64,000 nucleotides of DNA from NCBI GenBank assembly GCA_944363975.1, contig CALVVU010000006.1:35456-99455 (forward strand), given 5' to 3'. A program made the translations under genes and the position numbers. This document shows, piece by piece, positions 45,988 to 54,522 of this stretch. Origin of the DNA: Candidatus Coprovivens excrementavium (GTDB lineage: Bacteria > Bacillota_I > Bacilli_A > RF39 > UBA660). The stretch's first letter is position 1. Every line of letters starts with the position of its first letter. The notes under the pieces are model-generated. The model was given only the letters and a program-made list of their open reading frames with translations, did not search any database and was not told the DNA's origin.

Positions 45988-46308
45988 ATGAGATTTAAGG
46001 AAGAGTTCATAAAAGAATTAGTAAAAAGGTTAAAAGAAAATATTGATATAATTGAATCTAGCTTTTTATTAGCTAACAAAGATTTAGTAAAAAATAAATT
46101 ATATAATATTGAACCTTATGAATTTCATTTATCTATATTGTTTGAAGATGATCCATATATGTTTTTGAGTAAATTAGTTTATGCGATTGTAAATAAACAA
46201 GAAATTAAAGTTAGTAGTACAAATATTGCTTGTGATTTATTACTAGAATTAGTAAACTTAATATTGGATGAATTTCAAATAGGAAGGATTGGTAAAATTG
46301 AAAGATAA
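45988..46308 (+). CDS. Small helical protein, unknown function
   Basis: 106 residues, cytosolic, almost all helical ('FIKELVKRLKENIDIIESSF', 'LLLELVNLILDEFQIGRI'). First gene of a four-gene run with minimal spacing. It overlaps the next gene by 11 bases. The family is unknown. Confidence 0.65.
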   Translation: MRFKEEFIKELVKRLKENIDIIESSFLLANKDLVKNKLYNIEPYEFHLSILFEDDPYMFLSKLVYAIVNKQEIKVSSTNIACDLLLELVNLILDEFQIGRIGKIER

Positions 46309-46510
46309 TGTTAACTTTAGAAATGATTTTATTTTTAAATATTTAGTACTTTTAGTGAAATCAGATAATAAAGATATGTTTTTAAAGTACTATAATATGG
46401 CAAAAGAATATTTATCATCAATTGCTAAGACTTCAAAAGATATTAACGTTTTAAAGGACCTTAATATGATATTTGATTATAGAACAAAAATGTTAGAAAG
46501 ACAATTGTAG
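46298..46510 (+). CDS. Small helical protein with TTG start, unknown function
   Basis: 70 residues. AGGAAGG at 46281-46287 supports TTG at 46298; a TTG at 46289 in the same frame touches that site. It is helical and charged, with 'LSSIAKTSKDINVLKDLNM' and the end 'YRTKMLERQL'. It lies between the protein at 45988 and a zinc-ribbon membrane protein, so the four genes probably act together. Confidence 0.6.
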   Translation: MKDNVNFRNDFIFKYLVLLVKSDNKDMFLKYYNMAKEYLSSIAKTSKDINVLKDLNMIFDYRTKMLERQL

Positions 46511-46520
46511 AGGTGATTTT

Positions 46521-47363
46521 ATGAGATGCCCTAAATGTGGTGCTTTTTTAGAAGAAGGAAAAGTAGTTTGTCAGATGTGTGGAACTAATATAAATGAATA
46601 TGTTCCTAATCAGAACTTTAATAATTTTAATACAAATAGAGATGCGAATTTTGGGAGCGGAAATGATTTTAGAAATCCTAGTGTGGGAGTGAATTTTCAA
46701 AAGTCAGCATCTAATTTTAATGATTATAAAAAGGCTCAATTAGCGCCACTAAAAGATGAAGATAAAGATATATTTGATAAATATGCAGAGCATAAGACAT
46801 TAATTCAAACTTGTTTAATTTTGTTAGTTTTTGCAATTATCGCTTTTGTTGGTTATAAGTATTATGGCTCTAAAAGTAAAGAAATAGCTATAGAGCCTAT
46901 TATTGGAAATTTATATTTTACAATTGATGATAGTTTGGTTATGACTTCACAAAATAATAATACATTAACGTATAGTAAGAGTGGTGGAAAAGGAAATGCT
47001 TGTTCAATTACAGTTACTTCAGGGACTGGAACTTCTGGTGATCATGTAAGAGAGTTTTTTTATACTAGAAAAGCAGCATTAGCTCCTGAATTAGATTCAA
47101 GTGCTAATGTAGTGGATCCTTTAGATGTATATACAACTAGTGAAAACGAATTTCAATTAAAAGATAATACATGGTATTCTTTAAATATATTTTATAAGGA
47201 AAATGATAATAGTGATCCGACTATATTAAGATATAAATATTTAACATCTATGTATGGTGGTTTTTATTATGATATAGAGTTAGTTAATAATAGTAATGAT
47301 GAACAATGTAATGCTTCGTTAAATAATTTTGCTAAGTCACTTGAATTTATTGAAAAAACTTAG
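46521..47363 (+). CDS. Zinc-ribbon membrane protein with two-Cys ectodomain
   Basis: 280 residues. An N-terminal zinc ribbon 'MRCPKCGAFLEEG' with 'CQMCGTN' (Cys3, Cys6 and a second CxxC pair), an Asn-rich linker, one membrane helix (about 92-114), and an extracellular domain of about 150 residues. The ectodomain has one Cys in 'NACSITVTSG', a Trp in 'DNTWYSLNIFY', and a second Cys in 'DEQCNASLNNFAKSLEF'. The same layout occurs in the next protein and at 52160. AGAGGTGAT precedes the ATG. Function unknown. Confidence 0.82.
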   Translation: MRCPKCGAFLEEGKVVCQMCGTNINEYVPNQNFNNFNTNRDANFGSGNDFRNPSVGVNFQKSASNFNDYKKAQLAPLKDEDKDIFDKYAEHKTLIQTCLILLVFAIIAFVGYKYYGSKSKEIAIEPIIGNLYFTIDDSLVMTSQNNNTLTYSKSGGKGNACSITVTSGTGTSGDHVREFFYTRKAALAPELDSSANVVDPLDVYTTSENEFQLKDNTWYSLNIFYKENDNSDPTILRYKYLTSMYGGFYYDIELVNNSNDEQCNASLNNFAKSLEFIEKT

Positions 47364-47373
47364 GAGGGGTTAG

Positions 47374-48501
47374 ATGAAAAAATGTCCAAAATGTGGAACT
47401 ATTTTGGATGACTCTAAGAAAAAGTGTTATATGTGTGGTTGCGATTTGCAAAAAAATAATATAACTAATTTCGGTGATGTCTTTGATACGCAAATAGGAG
47501 CTACTGTAACAAAGGGTCAGGATAACGTATTTAATAACGTTGAAAATATTTCTGCAAAAGTTGATGATGTATTTAGTAATAATAGTAGTAACAATAGTGA
47601 TGCAACATTTACTAATAGTTCTTCTTCAGCAGATTTTTATAAAAATCAAATGAATAGTTTAAATTCTATGCAATATGATGAACGTACTGCACTTGAAAAA
47701 ATATTTTCTGGTGATTCACGATTCCGTAGTAAAGACGAAATTAATGCTGAAGAAGCAATGAAAATGAATAAAGAAAAAGATGTTGGTAATACAAGCAAAG
47801 AAGTAAGTAGTTTTTTTAGTCAAGAGTTGCAACCTAAGGAACCAGAAAAACCACCTTTATTTCCTCCAGAAGAAAAGAAAAAGGAAAAGCCAAGAATTAA
47901 TTGGGGAAATAATTTAACAAGTAATAATGATGTTTCGGGATATCAAGATAAGGTTGGTAGAAAATTTCCTATTAGCTTAAGTTTTATTTTTAATACAGTT
48001 TGTTTTATATTATTTTTATGTGGTATGGGATATATTTATTTTACTTATATTAAACCAGAAAAAGATAAAAATATTAATTTTGGTGGTTTAAATTATTCTA
48101 TTAATGAAAATTTTATTTTAAAAACTGATGATAATTATTCAAAATATTATACAATGGGTGATAGTTGTTCGATTAGAATAAGTTATGGTTATACAAATGA
48201 TGTTTCAAACTATGTTGAAGAATATTTTGAGCAAATAAAAAATGATTTTACAGAAGAAAAAGGTTATACTTCTGTAACGGAGGATATGAAAATAAATGAT
48301 AATATGTGGCATTCTTTATCAATTATGGACTTAGAGCAGAATGCTGCAGGGACTGGTGGTTATTCACCTAATATTAAGTTTAAATATGTTTCAATAGTAT
48401 ATAAAGGAAGTTTTTATAATATTATATATAGCAATACGAGAAATGATAATGATTGTTCATCAGGCTTTGATCAATTAATTCAGACATTAGCATTTGATTA
48501 A
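47374..48501 (+). CDS. Zinc-ribbon membrane protein with two-Cys ectodomain (paralogue)
   Basis: 375 residues. Zinc ribbon 'MKKCPKCGTILDDS' with 'CYMCGCD', a long Asn/Ser-rich then Pro/Lys-rich cytosolic linker ('PKEPEKPPLFPPEEKKKEKP'), one membrane helix (about 208-228), and an ectodomain. The ectodomain repeats the pattern of the preceding protein: 'GDSCSIRISYG', 'NDNMWHSLSIMD', and 'NDCSSGFDQLIQTLAF' at the end. The start follows TAGGAGGGGTTAG, ten bases after the previous stop. The two genes are probably a tandem duplication. Confidence 0.82.
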   Translation: MKKCPKCGTILDDSKKKCYMCGCDLQKNNITNFGDVFDTQIGATVTKGQDNVFNNVENISAKVDDVFSNNSSNNSDATFTNSSSSADFYKNQMNSLNSMQYDERTALEKIFSGDSRFRSKDEINAEEAMKMNKEKDVGNTSKEVSSFFSQELQPKEPEKPPLFPPEEKKKEKPRINWGNNLTSNNDVSGYQDKVGRKFPISLSFIFNTVCFILFLCGMGYIYFTYIKPEKDKNINFGGLNYSINENFILKTDDNYSKYYTMGDSCSIRISYGYTNDVSNYVEEYFEQIKNDFTEEKGYTSVTEDMKINDNMWHSLSIMDLEQNAAGTGGYSPNIKFKYVSIVYKGSFYNIIYSNTRNDNDCSSGFDQLIQTLAFD

Positions 48502-48525
48502 AGATAGTAATACTATCTTTTTTTG
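48500..48525 (+). terminator. Terminator after the zinc-ribbon pair
   Basis: AAAGATAGTA and TACTATCTTT with almost no loop in the fully paired form, followed by TTTT. The stem overlaps the stop codon. Confidence 0.8.
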
Positions 48526-48572
48526 TTGAAAAAAATATGATATTATATATTAGTATAGTAGGGGATGATAGT

Positions 48573-48830
48573 GTGAATATAAGTGTTGATGATTTAAAAT
48601 TAGAACGTAATAAACTAGAAGATAAATATGATGCTATAGAAAAGGATATTCATAATTTATATTCTCATAATAAATTAGAAATGGCTAAGGAGAAGGAAAA
48701 AATACAAAGTTTGTTAGATATACAAATAACTTACTTAGATCAAATGATAACTAATTTATTAGAAACACCTAAAATATATGTTAAATTTAGCGAGTTGAAT
48801 CGTGAATACAAAGAGTTAGCAGGTGAATAA
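48573..48830 (+). CDS. Small coiled-coil protein, unknown function
   Basis: 85 residues from a GTG start at 48573, chosen because GGGGATGAT lies just upstream; an in-frame ATG at 48537 would sit where the promoter is expected. It is one long coiled coil ('LKLERNKLEDKYDAIEKDIH', 'EKEKIQSLLDIQITYLDQMI'). Its stop lies one base before the next start, so the two genes are coupled. The length and character suggest a partner of the large helical protein downstream. Confidence 0.6.
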   Translation: MNISVDDLKLERNKLEDKYDAIEKDIHNLYSHNKLEMAKEKEKIQSLLDIQITYLDQMITNLLETPKIYVKFSELNREYKELAGE

Positions 48831-48831
48831 A

Positions 48832-50688
48832 ATGACTAAAAAAATAAAAAAAAGATTTTCAGCGTTTAAATTATTTTATGATGAATTTATCTATAAGGAA
48901 AATAGTAATATTTCTTATGTTAATGTTGAAAGGAATATTAATAAGATTCGTGAATTAACAATGGAAATTCGCAAGATGTCTAAAAGAGATTTGGAACAAT
49001 ATAAGATTAAACTTGATAGAAATAATAAACGAATAAAAGAACAATTAGATGAAATGTTTCAATTAAATAAATCTTTATTTGAATATTATTATTTATTGTA
49101 TAAATCTTGTGTAGAAATGTGTACTGATAAATTAGAAGATATGCCTTTTATAATAAGTTGTTCTTTTTATGATGATTATCGTTTAGATAATAAAAGTGTT
49201 TTTGAATTAGAAAATTCTTCATATGTAGTTCCTAAATATTCTTCTTTAGAAAAAAAAGAAATACGTAATAAAGCGAAAAATCTAACTAAGTTAGAATATT
49301 TTGTTCAGTTGTTAAAAGAAAGTGATAATCGAAAATTATATAAACGATTTATTACGTATACTGATTCTTTGTTAACGATAAAGCCTTATATAAATGAAAG
49401 TTACGATAAATTTTTTAAGAGGATTAATGAACAAGTAATTAAGTATAATAGTTATTTAGTTAGTATTGAAGAAATATTAAAGACGACTGATGATTTTGAA
49501 AAGATAAGCGAAGTTATGCAAATAGCTTATCGTAAGAAATTTATTTTAAATAATGATATTTTAAATGAAATGGTAAAGCTTCATTTTGATACTATTTTTA
49601 ATAGAATGAAAGAAGATAAGAAATTAAGAGGTCAGTTTAATGTTAGCAATGATATATCATTTGAAACATTTCAAGAGCTGACTGATGAATTTATTCAAGA
49701 AAAAGAAAATTTAATGAAAGCTTACGAAAAAAATGAATTTGAACCTATTTCATCTATAGACGATTCATATGTTTCTAAATTTAAAGAATTATTGATTAAT
49801 TCGTTTTTTGATAAAAGGTTTAAAAATAGTATAAAAGATGAAAATTCAATAAATCAATATGTTGAACGTGTTATATCTTTATATAATTTAGCTAATGATT
49901 TAGAAAATCAAATATTTGAAAAAGTTATGTATGATGCAAGCCATTCTCCTGAATTAAAAAGAAATAACGATGTACGAAGTGCTTTAATAAGAAAAATTTA
50001 TGAATTATATAATCCTTTTTATTTAATGTCTTATTATGAAAAAGCTAAAAATGAGTTTTTGAATCTTCTAGAGAAAAAAGATGAAGAATTTAAAAAGGAT
50101 TTTGAAAGTGAATTAAATAGCAAGAAAGCAGAATTTGGTTATCATGGTCCGTTGCCAACAATGAAAAGTATTAAAACTAAATTGAATGGTAGAAGAACAA
50201 AATTTATTGAAGATTATTGTATTACAGAACTTAAATCTCGTGATGTGATAGGTGATTATGATACAAGAAATTATGATTTAAATGTAATGACTGAAGATGT
50301 TGAAACCCCTGATTTAGTTGAATTATATGAAAATTTAAAAATAAAAATAAATAATTATAATTTTGATAATTTGTGTTTCTTCGATGATAAAGAGGTACAA
50401 GTAAATTATGAAAAGGAACAGCTATTGAAAGCTGCACAAGAATTAATTGTTAAAAGAATATTTAGAAATATGAAAATCAAGCATATTAATGGTGAAGATT
50501 TGTTTAATAAATATAAAGATATATGTTTAGGTTATTTTAATGAAAAATGTTTATTTATTTCTGAAACAACAGAAAATAAAGTTAAAGGCAATTATAATGA
50601 ATTTTTAAAGATAAGAAATATATTTAAGCAAAATAGTCAATGGACTAAGCTATTAGATTATAATAGAATAAAGAAAAGAATATTGTAG
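48832..50688 (+). CDS. Large helical cytosolic protein, unknown function
   Basis: 618 residues with no membrane segment. Basic start ('MTKKIKKRFSAFKLFYDEF'), then long alternating charged helices, with coiled-coil character at about 30-70 and 205-235. Only a few cysteines. AGGTGAAT precedes ATG 48832. It is coupled to the small coiled-coil gene before it and to another small gene five bases after. No family is recognised. Confidence 0.75.
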   Translation: MTKKIKKRFSAFKLFYDEFIYKENSNISYVNVERNINKIRELTMEIRKMSKRDLEQYKIKLDRNNKRIKEQLDEMFQLNKSLFEYYYLLYKSCVEMCTDKLEDMPFIISCSFYDDYRLDNKSVFELENSSYVVPKYSSLEKKEIRNKAKNLTKLEYFVQLLKESDNRKLYKRFITYTDSLLTIKPYINESYDKFFKRINEQVIKYNSYLVSIEEILKTTDDFEKISEVMQIAYRKKFILNNDILNEMVKLHFDTIFNRMKEDKKLRGQFNVSNDISFETFQELTDEFIQEKENLMKAYEKNEFEPISSIDDSYVSKFKELLINSFFDKRFKNSIKDENSINQYVERVISLYNLANDLENQIFEKVMYDASHSPELKRNNDVRSALIRKIYELYNPFYLMSYYEKAKNEFLNLLEKKDEEFKKDFESELNSKKAEFGYHGPLPTMKSIKTKLNGRRTKFIEDYCITELKSRDVIGDYDTRNYDLNVMTEDVETPDLVELYENLKIKINNYNFDNLCFFDDKEVQVNYEKEQLLKAAQELIVKRIFRNMKIKHINGEDLFNKYKDICLGYFNEKCLFISETTENKVKGNYNEFLKIRNIFKQNSQWTKLLDYNRIKKRIL

Positions 50689-50693
50689 GTGAT

Positions 50694-50945
50694 ATGATGT
50701 TAGAAGAATATACTAATAGTTATAAAGAGTTATCTTTAAAAGATAAAAGAAATATTTTAATTAAGGAAATAGCTGAAACGTTAATAGTTATAGAAACGTT
50801 GTGTGAAAAGAAAAATATTAATTTTGATAAGTTAAAAAGTAGTGAATATATAAAAAATAAAGATTTATTATTTGAAGAGGATTATTATGATTTGATGTTT
50901 TTATATATTGTATATTTAAAGGAAGATTTAGGTTTATTGTTGTAA
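50694..50945 (+). CDS. Small acidic helical protein, unknown function
   Basis: 83 residues, starting at one of two adjacent ATG codons (50694 or 50697) after GTAGGTGAT. Acidic and helical ('IKEIAETLIVIETLCEKKNI', 'YYDLMFLYIVYLKEDLGLLL'). It is the last gene of the 48573-50945 group. The family is unknown. Confidence 0.65.
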   Translation: MMLEEYTNSYKELSLKDKRNILIKEIAETLIVIETLCEKKNINFDKLKSSEYIKNKDLLFEEDYYDLMFLYIVYLKEDLGLLL

Positions 50946-50970
50946 AAAGCATCGGAGGGGATGCTTTTTT
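50944..50970 (+). terminator. Terminator overlapping the stop of the gene at 50694
   Basis: AAAAAGCATC and GATGCTTTTT pair around GGAGGG, followed by a further T. Confidence 0.85.
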
Positions 50971-50981
50971 ATATTGATTTA

Positions 50982-50990
50982 TGTTATACT
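50982..50990 (+). promoter_or_regulatory. Extended -10 promoter of the gene at 51011
   Basis: TGTTATACT lies 20 bases before the ATG; AGGAAGTGAT is the ribosome site. Confidence 0.55.
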
Positions 50991-51010
50991 TTTTTTAGGA
51001 AGTGATATAA

Positions 51011-51763
51011 ATGCAACTTGAAGATATTGTTGAAAAAATTAAAAGATTAGAAAATGGTGGTAATGGGACTAATATGGTTTGTTTTATTGTTGCTTTTGAT
51101 CTTTTATATTTTTTAAAGGATAATGATAAAAGGGAAAGATTTATTTATGAGTATTATAAAAACGATAATGGAATGTTTACATCTAATTTAAAGAAAATAT
51201 GTTTTTATTGTGAATCTATTTTAATAGAAGATAATATTTATAATAATATGCTTAAATCAATTGAAATGGAAGTAAAAAGAGAAGATTTAGTAAGCATGTA
51301 TAATTATTATGATGCGATGGATAGAATAGAAAAAGCCAATATTAGTACTAAGGAAATGGTTAGTGATGGTTTTAAAATTCGTTTACTTAAACAAGTATTT
51401 GATGCTAGTAATGATGATTATGTTAAATTGAGTAATAATGTTAAGGATTTAAAAAATAGATATGATCGTAATATTATTGATATTGTAACGATTATTGCTA
51501 TATTTATTGCTATATGTATTGGAATGGTAAGCAGTATTAGTTTTAGTTTAGAAGCATTTGATAATTTAACTAGTTTAAATGTTTTTAATGTTTGTTTGAC
51601 GGTATCGATAGTTGGATTCTTTGTATTTAATTTGTTTTATGCTTTATTTAAATTTGTAGCTAAATTATGTGGAAAAGATTTAGATAATAGAGGGTATGTT
51701 GTATTTGTTGATGTAGTTTTTATTTTGCTGATTGTTTTTTTAGTAGTGATGGTTACAAATTAA
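51011..51763 (+). CDS. Membrane protein with C-terminal three-helix region, unknown
   Basis: 250 residues. The first 150 are soluble, helical and charged. Then come three membrane helices: 'IIDIVTIIAIFIAICIGMVS', 'VFNVCLTVSIVGFFVFNLFY' and 'VVFVDVVFILLIVFLVVMVT'. The N-terminal soluble part is probably cytosolic. The family is not recognised. It has its own promoter and precedes two tRNA genes. Confidence 0.75.
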   Translation: MQLEDIVEKIKRLENGGNGTNMVCFIVAFDLLYFLKDNDKRERFIYEYYKNDNGMFTSNLKKICFYCESILIEDNIYNNMLKSIEMEVKREDLVSMYNYYDAMDRIEKANISTKEMVSDGFKIRLLKQVFDASNDDYVKLSNNVKDLKNRYDRNIIDIVTIIAIFIAICIGMVSSISFSLEAFDNLTSLNVFNVCLTVSIVGFFVFNLFYALFKFVAKLCGKDLDNRGYVVFVDVVFILLIVFLVVMVTN

Positions 51764-51782
51764 GAAAAATTTTAAATAATTG

Positions 51783-51811
51783 TTGCAAAAGATTGGCGAT
51801 TGTGTTATTAT
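51783..51811 (+). promoter_or_regulatory. Promoter of the tRNA pair
   Basis: TTGCAA (51783-51788), a 17-base spacer, and TATTAT (51806-51811), 12 bases before the first tRNA. Confidence 0.75.
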
Positions 51812-51823
51812 TAAATGGTCGAT

Positions 51824-51900
51824 GGACCTCTAGCTCAGTTGGTTAGAGCATCCGGCTCATAACCGGGCGGTCATAGGTTCGAGTCCTATGAGGTCCACCA
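51824..51900 (+). tRNA. tRNA with CAT anticodon (Ile2 or elongator Met)
   Basis: 77 bases including an encoded CCA. Acceptor GGACCTC pairs with GAGGTCC, anticodon stem TCCGG/CCGGG, loop CTCATAA with anticodon CAT. The first base pair is G-C, so it is not the initiator. The sequence resembles the Bacillus tRNA-Ile2, whose C34 becomes lysidine and reads AUA; elongator Met remains possible. Confidence 0.93.
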
Positions 51901-51909
51901 CTTAATAAT

Positions 51910-51994
51910 GCGAGTGTGGCGAAATTGGTAGACGCGCTAGACTTAGGATCTAGTTCCTTACGGAGTGGGGGTTCAAGTCCCTTCACTCGCACCA
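51910..51994 (+). tRNA. tRNA-Leu (TAG anticodon)
   Basis: 85 bases with encoded CCA and a long variable arm, as expected of class II tRNAs. Acceptor GCGAGTG/CACTCGC, anticodon loop CTTAGGA with TAG, which reads CUN leucine codons. It lies nine bases after the preceding tRNA, in the same transcript. Confidence 0.95.
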
Positions 51995-52032
51995 TTCTGA
52001 TTGTAATCTCAACTTTTGAGTTAATAATATAT

Positions 52033-52059
52033 ACTAACTAGAAATAGTTAGTTTTTTTG
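52033..52059 (+). terminator. Terminator of the tRNA pair
   Basis: ACTAACTA and TAGTTAGT pair around a GAAA tetraloop, followed by seven T. Confidence 0.9.
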
Positions 52060-52130
52060 TTTAAATAATAATTAAAATGTATAATTTTGAAAATATATAA
52101 ACTTATTAAATTTACATGTTGTCAAAATAA

Positions 52131-52139
52131 TGATATTAT
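52131..52139 (+). promoter_or_regulatory. Extended -10 promoter of the gene at 52160
   Basis: TGATATTAT lies 20 bases before the ATG. Confidence 0.5.
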
Positions 52140-52159
52140 TAGTATAGAGGTGTAGGATT

Positions 52160-53779
52160 ATGAATGAACAGAATAATAATTTTAATTCACAGTTAAATAA
52201 TCAGAATCAAATGCCTCAAAATAATGGCCCTCAACCAGTAAAAAATCGCTTTTTTTCTCCTGATTTATTTCAAGATGTAGGAGCTGATTCAGTTGGTTCT
52301 TCAATGAGTAATAATGTAAGTAATAAGGTGATAAGTTGGGGAGTTGGTGGTGCTAAAAACAATCCTACACAAGCAACTAATGTAAATAATAATGTAATAA
52401 ATAAAAATTTAAATAATTATCAAGGTCAATTGATGGAACAAGTTAATGGTGTTGTTTATACTGATGAACAACCTGAAATATTAGATGATTCGTTTTTATA
52501 TGGCGACAATCAAGAAAGTAATCTTACATTACAAGATAGTCCATTATTTCAAAGTGTACCAAATGATAACATAGTTAATAATGCAGTTAATAATAATCAA
52601 ATTGTTAATCAGAATATGGATACTCAAAATATAAATAATATGTCTGGTATAACAGAAGATTGGATGAACCATCAACCATTAAGTGCTTCGTCTTTAGGTG
52701 TTGGTATGCAAAGCGAAGGTGAACGTATAGAAGTAGAAGAACAGAACCGTTTTTTTGACAAGAATATATCTTCGCAAGGACAGACACAAATTGAGCAACA
52801 TGCACAGCAAGCGTTGCAACAAGGAAATGGAATTATGTTAGAGGATCCGTTACCAGAAGTTGATAATAATAAATTAATTATAGATTATGTTGGCAATAAA
52901 TATACAAAAATAAGTATGTCTCCTTTTTCTTTCTCAGCATTCTTGTTTAATGGTTGTTATTTTGCGTTTCGTAAGATGTTTTTATTCGGAGTTATTTTAT
53001 GTCTTATTAGTATAGGAATTTTTTATTTTGTTCCTTTTCCATATCAACTAATAGTATTCTTTGTTATGTCAATAATTATTGGGTTAATAGCAAATCCTTT
53101 GTATTTAAAAGTTGTAAAAGGAAGAGTAAAAAGAATTAGAAAGAAACATAAGAAAGATAATCAAATCAATTTAAGTATGATTTGTAAGAAAAAAGGTGGA
53201 ATAAATTATGTTGTTTTTTTGATGTTATTTATCCTTTATGTTTCTGCAATGTCTTTCTTAACATATGCTTATATTGTACCTGAGGTAGTTGATTTGATAC
53301 AAGAAAATCGTCTGATTGAAAATGGAGATGATTCTAATCAATATAAGTTTGATGGAAATATTTTGTTTGAAGAATATGATATTGAAAAAAAATTTAACAT
53401 TGTTATACCTGAAACATTTGTTAAAGATGATGATAAAATATTTAAGTATCGTTATGTTGAAAGTAATAGTACAGGAGAAAATAACAGTTGTATTTTAACT
53501 TTTAGTAAGATGTATGGTTTCCAATCTAGCGAAGAAGCTATTAATGAGATAGCTGAATATGAAAATGCAACTACAGAAATTGATAGTGTTGTATCAAACG
53601 GAATTAACTGGAATACTTTATCAGTTGAAAAAGATAATTATGATATTCATTATCGTTCAACTATGGTTGATAATGATGTTATATTATTTCAATATGAGAG
53701 TGGTACGGATGTAAGTTTTGGGGTTTGTGATACTTATTTGGTTGATATTATGTTATCTTTAACAACAAAAGGAGAATAA
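52160..53779 (+). CDS. Asn-rich membrane protein with two-Cys ectodomain
   Basis: 539 residues. The first 240 are low-complexity Asn/Gln-rich and probably disordered in the cytosol. Then come three membrane segments: about 253-300 ('FSFSAFLFNGCYFAFRKMFL' onward, probably two) and about 350-372. The C-terminal ectodomain has 'NNSCILTFSKMYG', 'NGINWNTLSVEK' and 'FGVCDTYLVDIML', the same Cys-Trp-Cys pattern as the proteins at 46521 and 47374. It has no zinc ribbon. Function unknown. Confidence 0.8.
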   Translation: MNEQNNNFNSQLNNQNQMPQNNGPQPVKNRFFSPDLFQDVGADSVGSSMSNNVSNKVISWGVGGAKNNPTQATNVNNNVINKNLNNYQGQLMEQVNGVVYTDEQPEILDDSFLYGDNQESNLTLQDSPLFQSVPNDNIVNNAVNNNQIVNQNMDTQNINNMSGITEDWMNHQPLSASSLGVGMQSEGERIEVEEQNRFFDKNISSQGQTQIEQHAQQALQQGNGIMLEDPLPEVDNNKLIIDYVGNKYTKISMSPFSFSAFLFNGCYFAFRKMFLFGVILCLISIGIFYFVPFPYQLIVFFVMSIIIGLIANPLYLKVVKGRVKRIRKKHKKDNQINLSMICKKKGGINYVVFLMLFILYVSAMSFLTYAYIVPEVVDLIQENRLIENGDDSNQYKFDGNILFEEYDIEKKFNIVIPETFVKDDDKIFKYRYVESNSTGENNSCILTFSKMYGFQSSEEAINEIAEYENATTEIDSVVSNGINWNTLSVEKDNYDIHYRSTMVDNDVILFQYESGTDVSFGVCDTYLVDIMLSLTTKGE

Positions 53780-53790
53780 ATCTTCTTTTT
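53767..53790 (+). terminator. Probable terminator overlapping the stop of the gene at 52160
   Basis: AAAAGGAGA and TCTTCTTTT, with one G-U pair, around ATAAA, followed by T. Confidence 0.6.
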
Positions 53791-53807
53791 TAATAGGAAG
53801 TGATAAG

Positions 53808-54518
53808 ATGTGTAGAGTTGGAGTTTTTGATTCGGGTATTGGTGGTTTAACAGTTATTGAAGAGTTAAAAAAAGAACTACCTAAGGAAGATTTTCTTTTT
53901 TATGAGGATTCTTTAAATAACCCGTATGGTGAAAAAGACAATGAGACAATAAAAAAAATAGTTGAAAATATTGTGGAATATCTTATAGGGCAAGGATGTA
54001 AGATTATTGTTATTGCTTGTAATACTGTAACAACAGTATGTATTTCTTATTTGCGTAATAAGTATAAAAATATTGTATTTATTGGAACTGAACCTGCTAT
54101 TAAGTTAGCTTGTGATAAGGGATATGAAAATGTTTTGGTTATGGCAACTCCTGCTACAATTGCTAGCGAAAGAGTAAATGTATTAATCACTAATAGTAAA
54201 AAGGATTTTGAAAATATCTATTTGGTGCCTTGTGATGGACTAGCTAATGCAATCGAAGTTGGTGATATATTAAGGCAAGATGAGTTAATCCATAGTATTT
54301 ATGAAAGTTATAATGATAAAAATATTAATGCTATTGTTTTAGGATGTACTCATTATCCGATGGCTAAAAAAATAATTACTAAATATTTTAAAAATGTTGA
54401 TTTATTAGATGGAAGTAATGGCGTTGCACGAGAGTGTAAAAGGCAAATGTTATTACACAATCTAATTACAAATAAAGGAAATGGTGATGTTTTAATCATT
54501 AATTCTAAGGATAGGTGA
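53808..54518 (+). CDS. murI: Glutamate racemase
   Basis: Makes D-glutamate for peptidoglycan. 236 residues, about 30 shorter than most. 'VGVFDSGIGGLTVIEEL' holds the N-terminal Asp-Ser. The catalytic cysteines are Cys71 in 'VIACNTVTT' and Cys180 in 'VLGCTHYPMAKK'. The usual 'GDTARVPYG' loop reads 'EDSLNNPYG'. The length difference comes from compact loops, since all catalytic segments are present. AGGAAGTGAT precedes the ATG. A membrane gene starts four bases after the stop. Confidence 0.95.
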   Translation: MCRVGVFDSGIGGLTVIEELKKELPKEDFLFYEDSLNNPYGEKDNETIKKIVENIVEYLIGQGCKIIVIACNTVTTVCISYLRNKYKNIVFIGTEPAIKLACDKGYENVLVMATPATIASERVNVLITNSKKDFENIYLVPCDGLANAIEVGDILRQDELIHSIYESYNDKNINAIVLGCTHYPMAKKIITKYFKNVDLLDGSNGVARECKRQMLLHNLITNKGNGDVLIINSKDR

Positions 54519-54522
54519 TGGT

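Noticed and set aside
53808..54518. MurI as a truncated pseudogene
   Set aside because: Shorter than usual, but both catalytic Cys segments and the N-terminal Asp-Ser motif are present, so it is treated as a compact functional gene.
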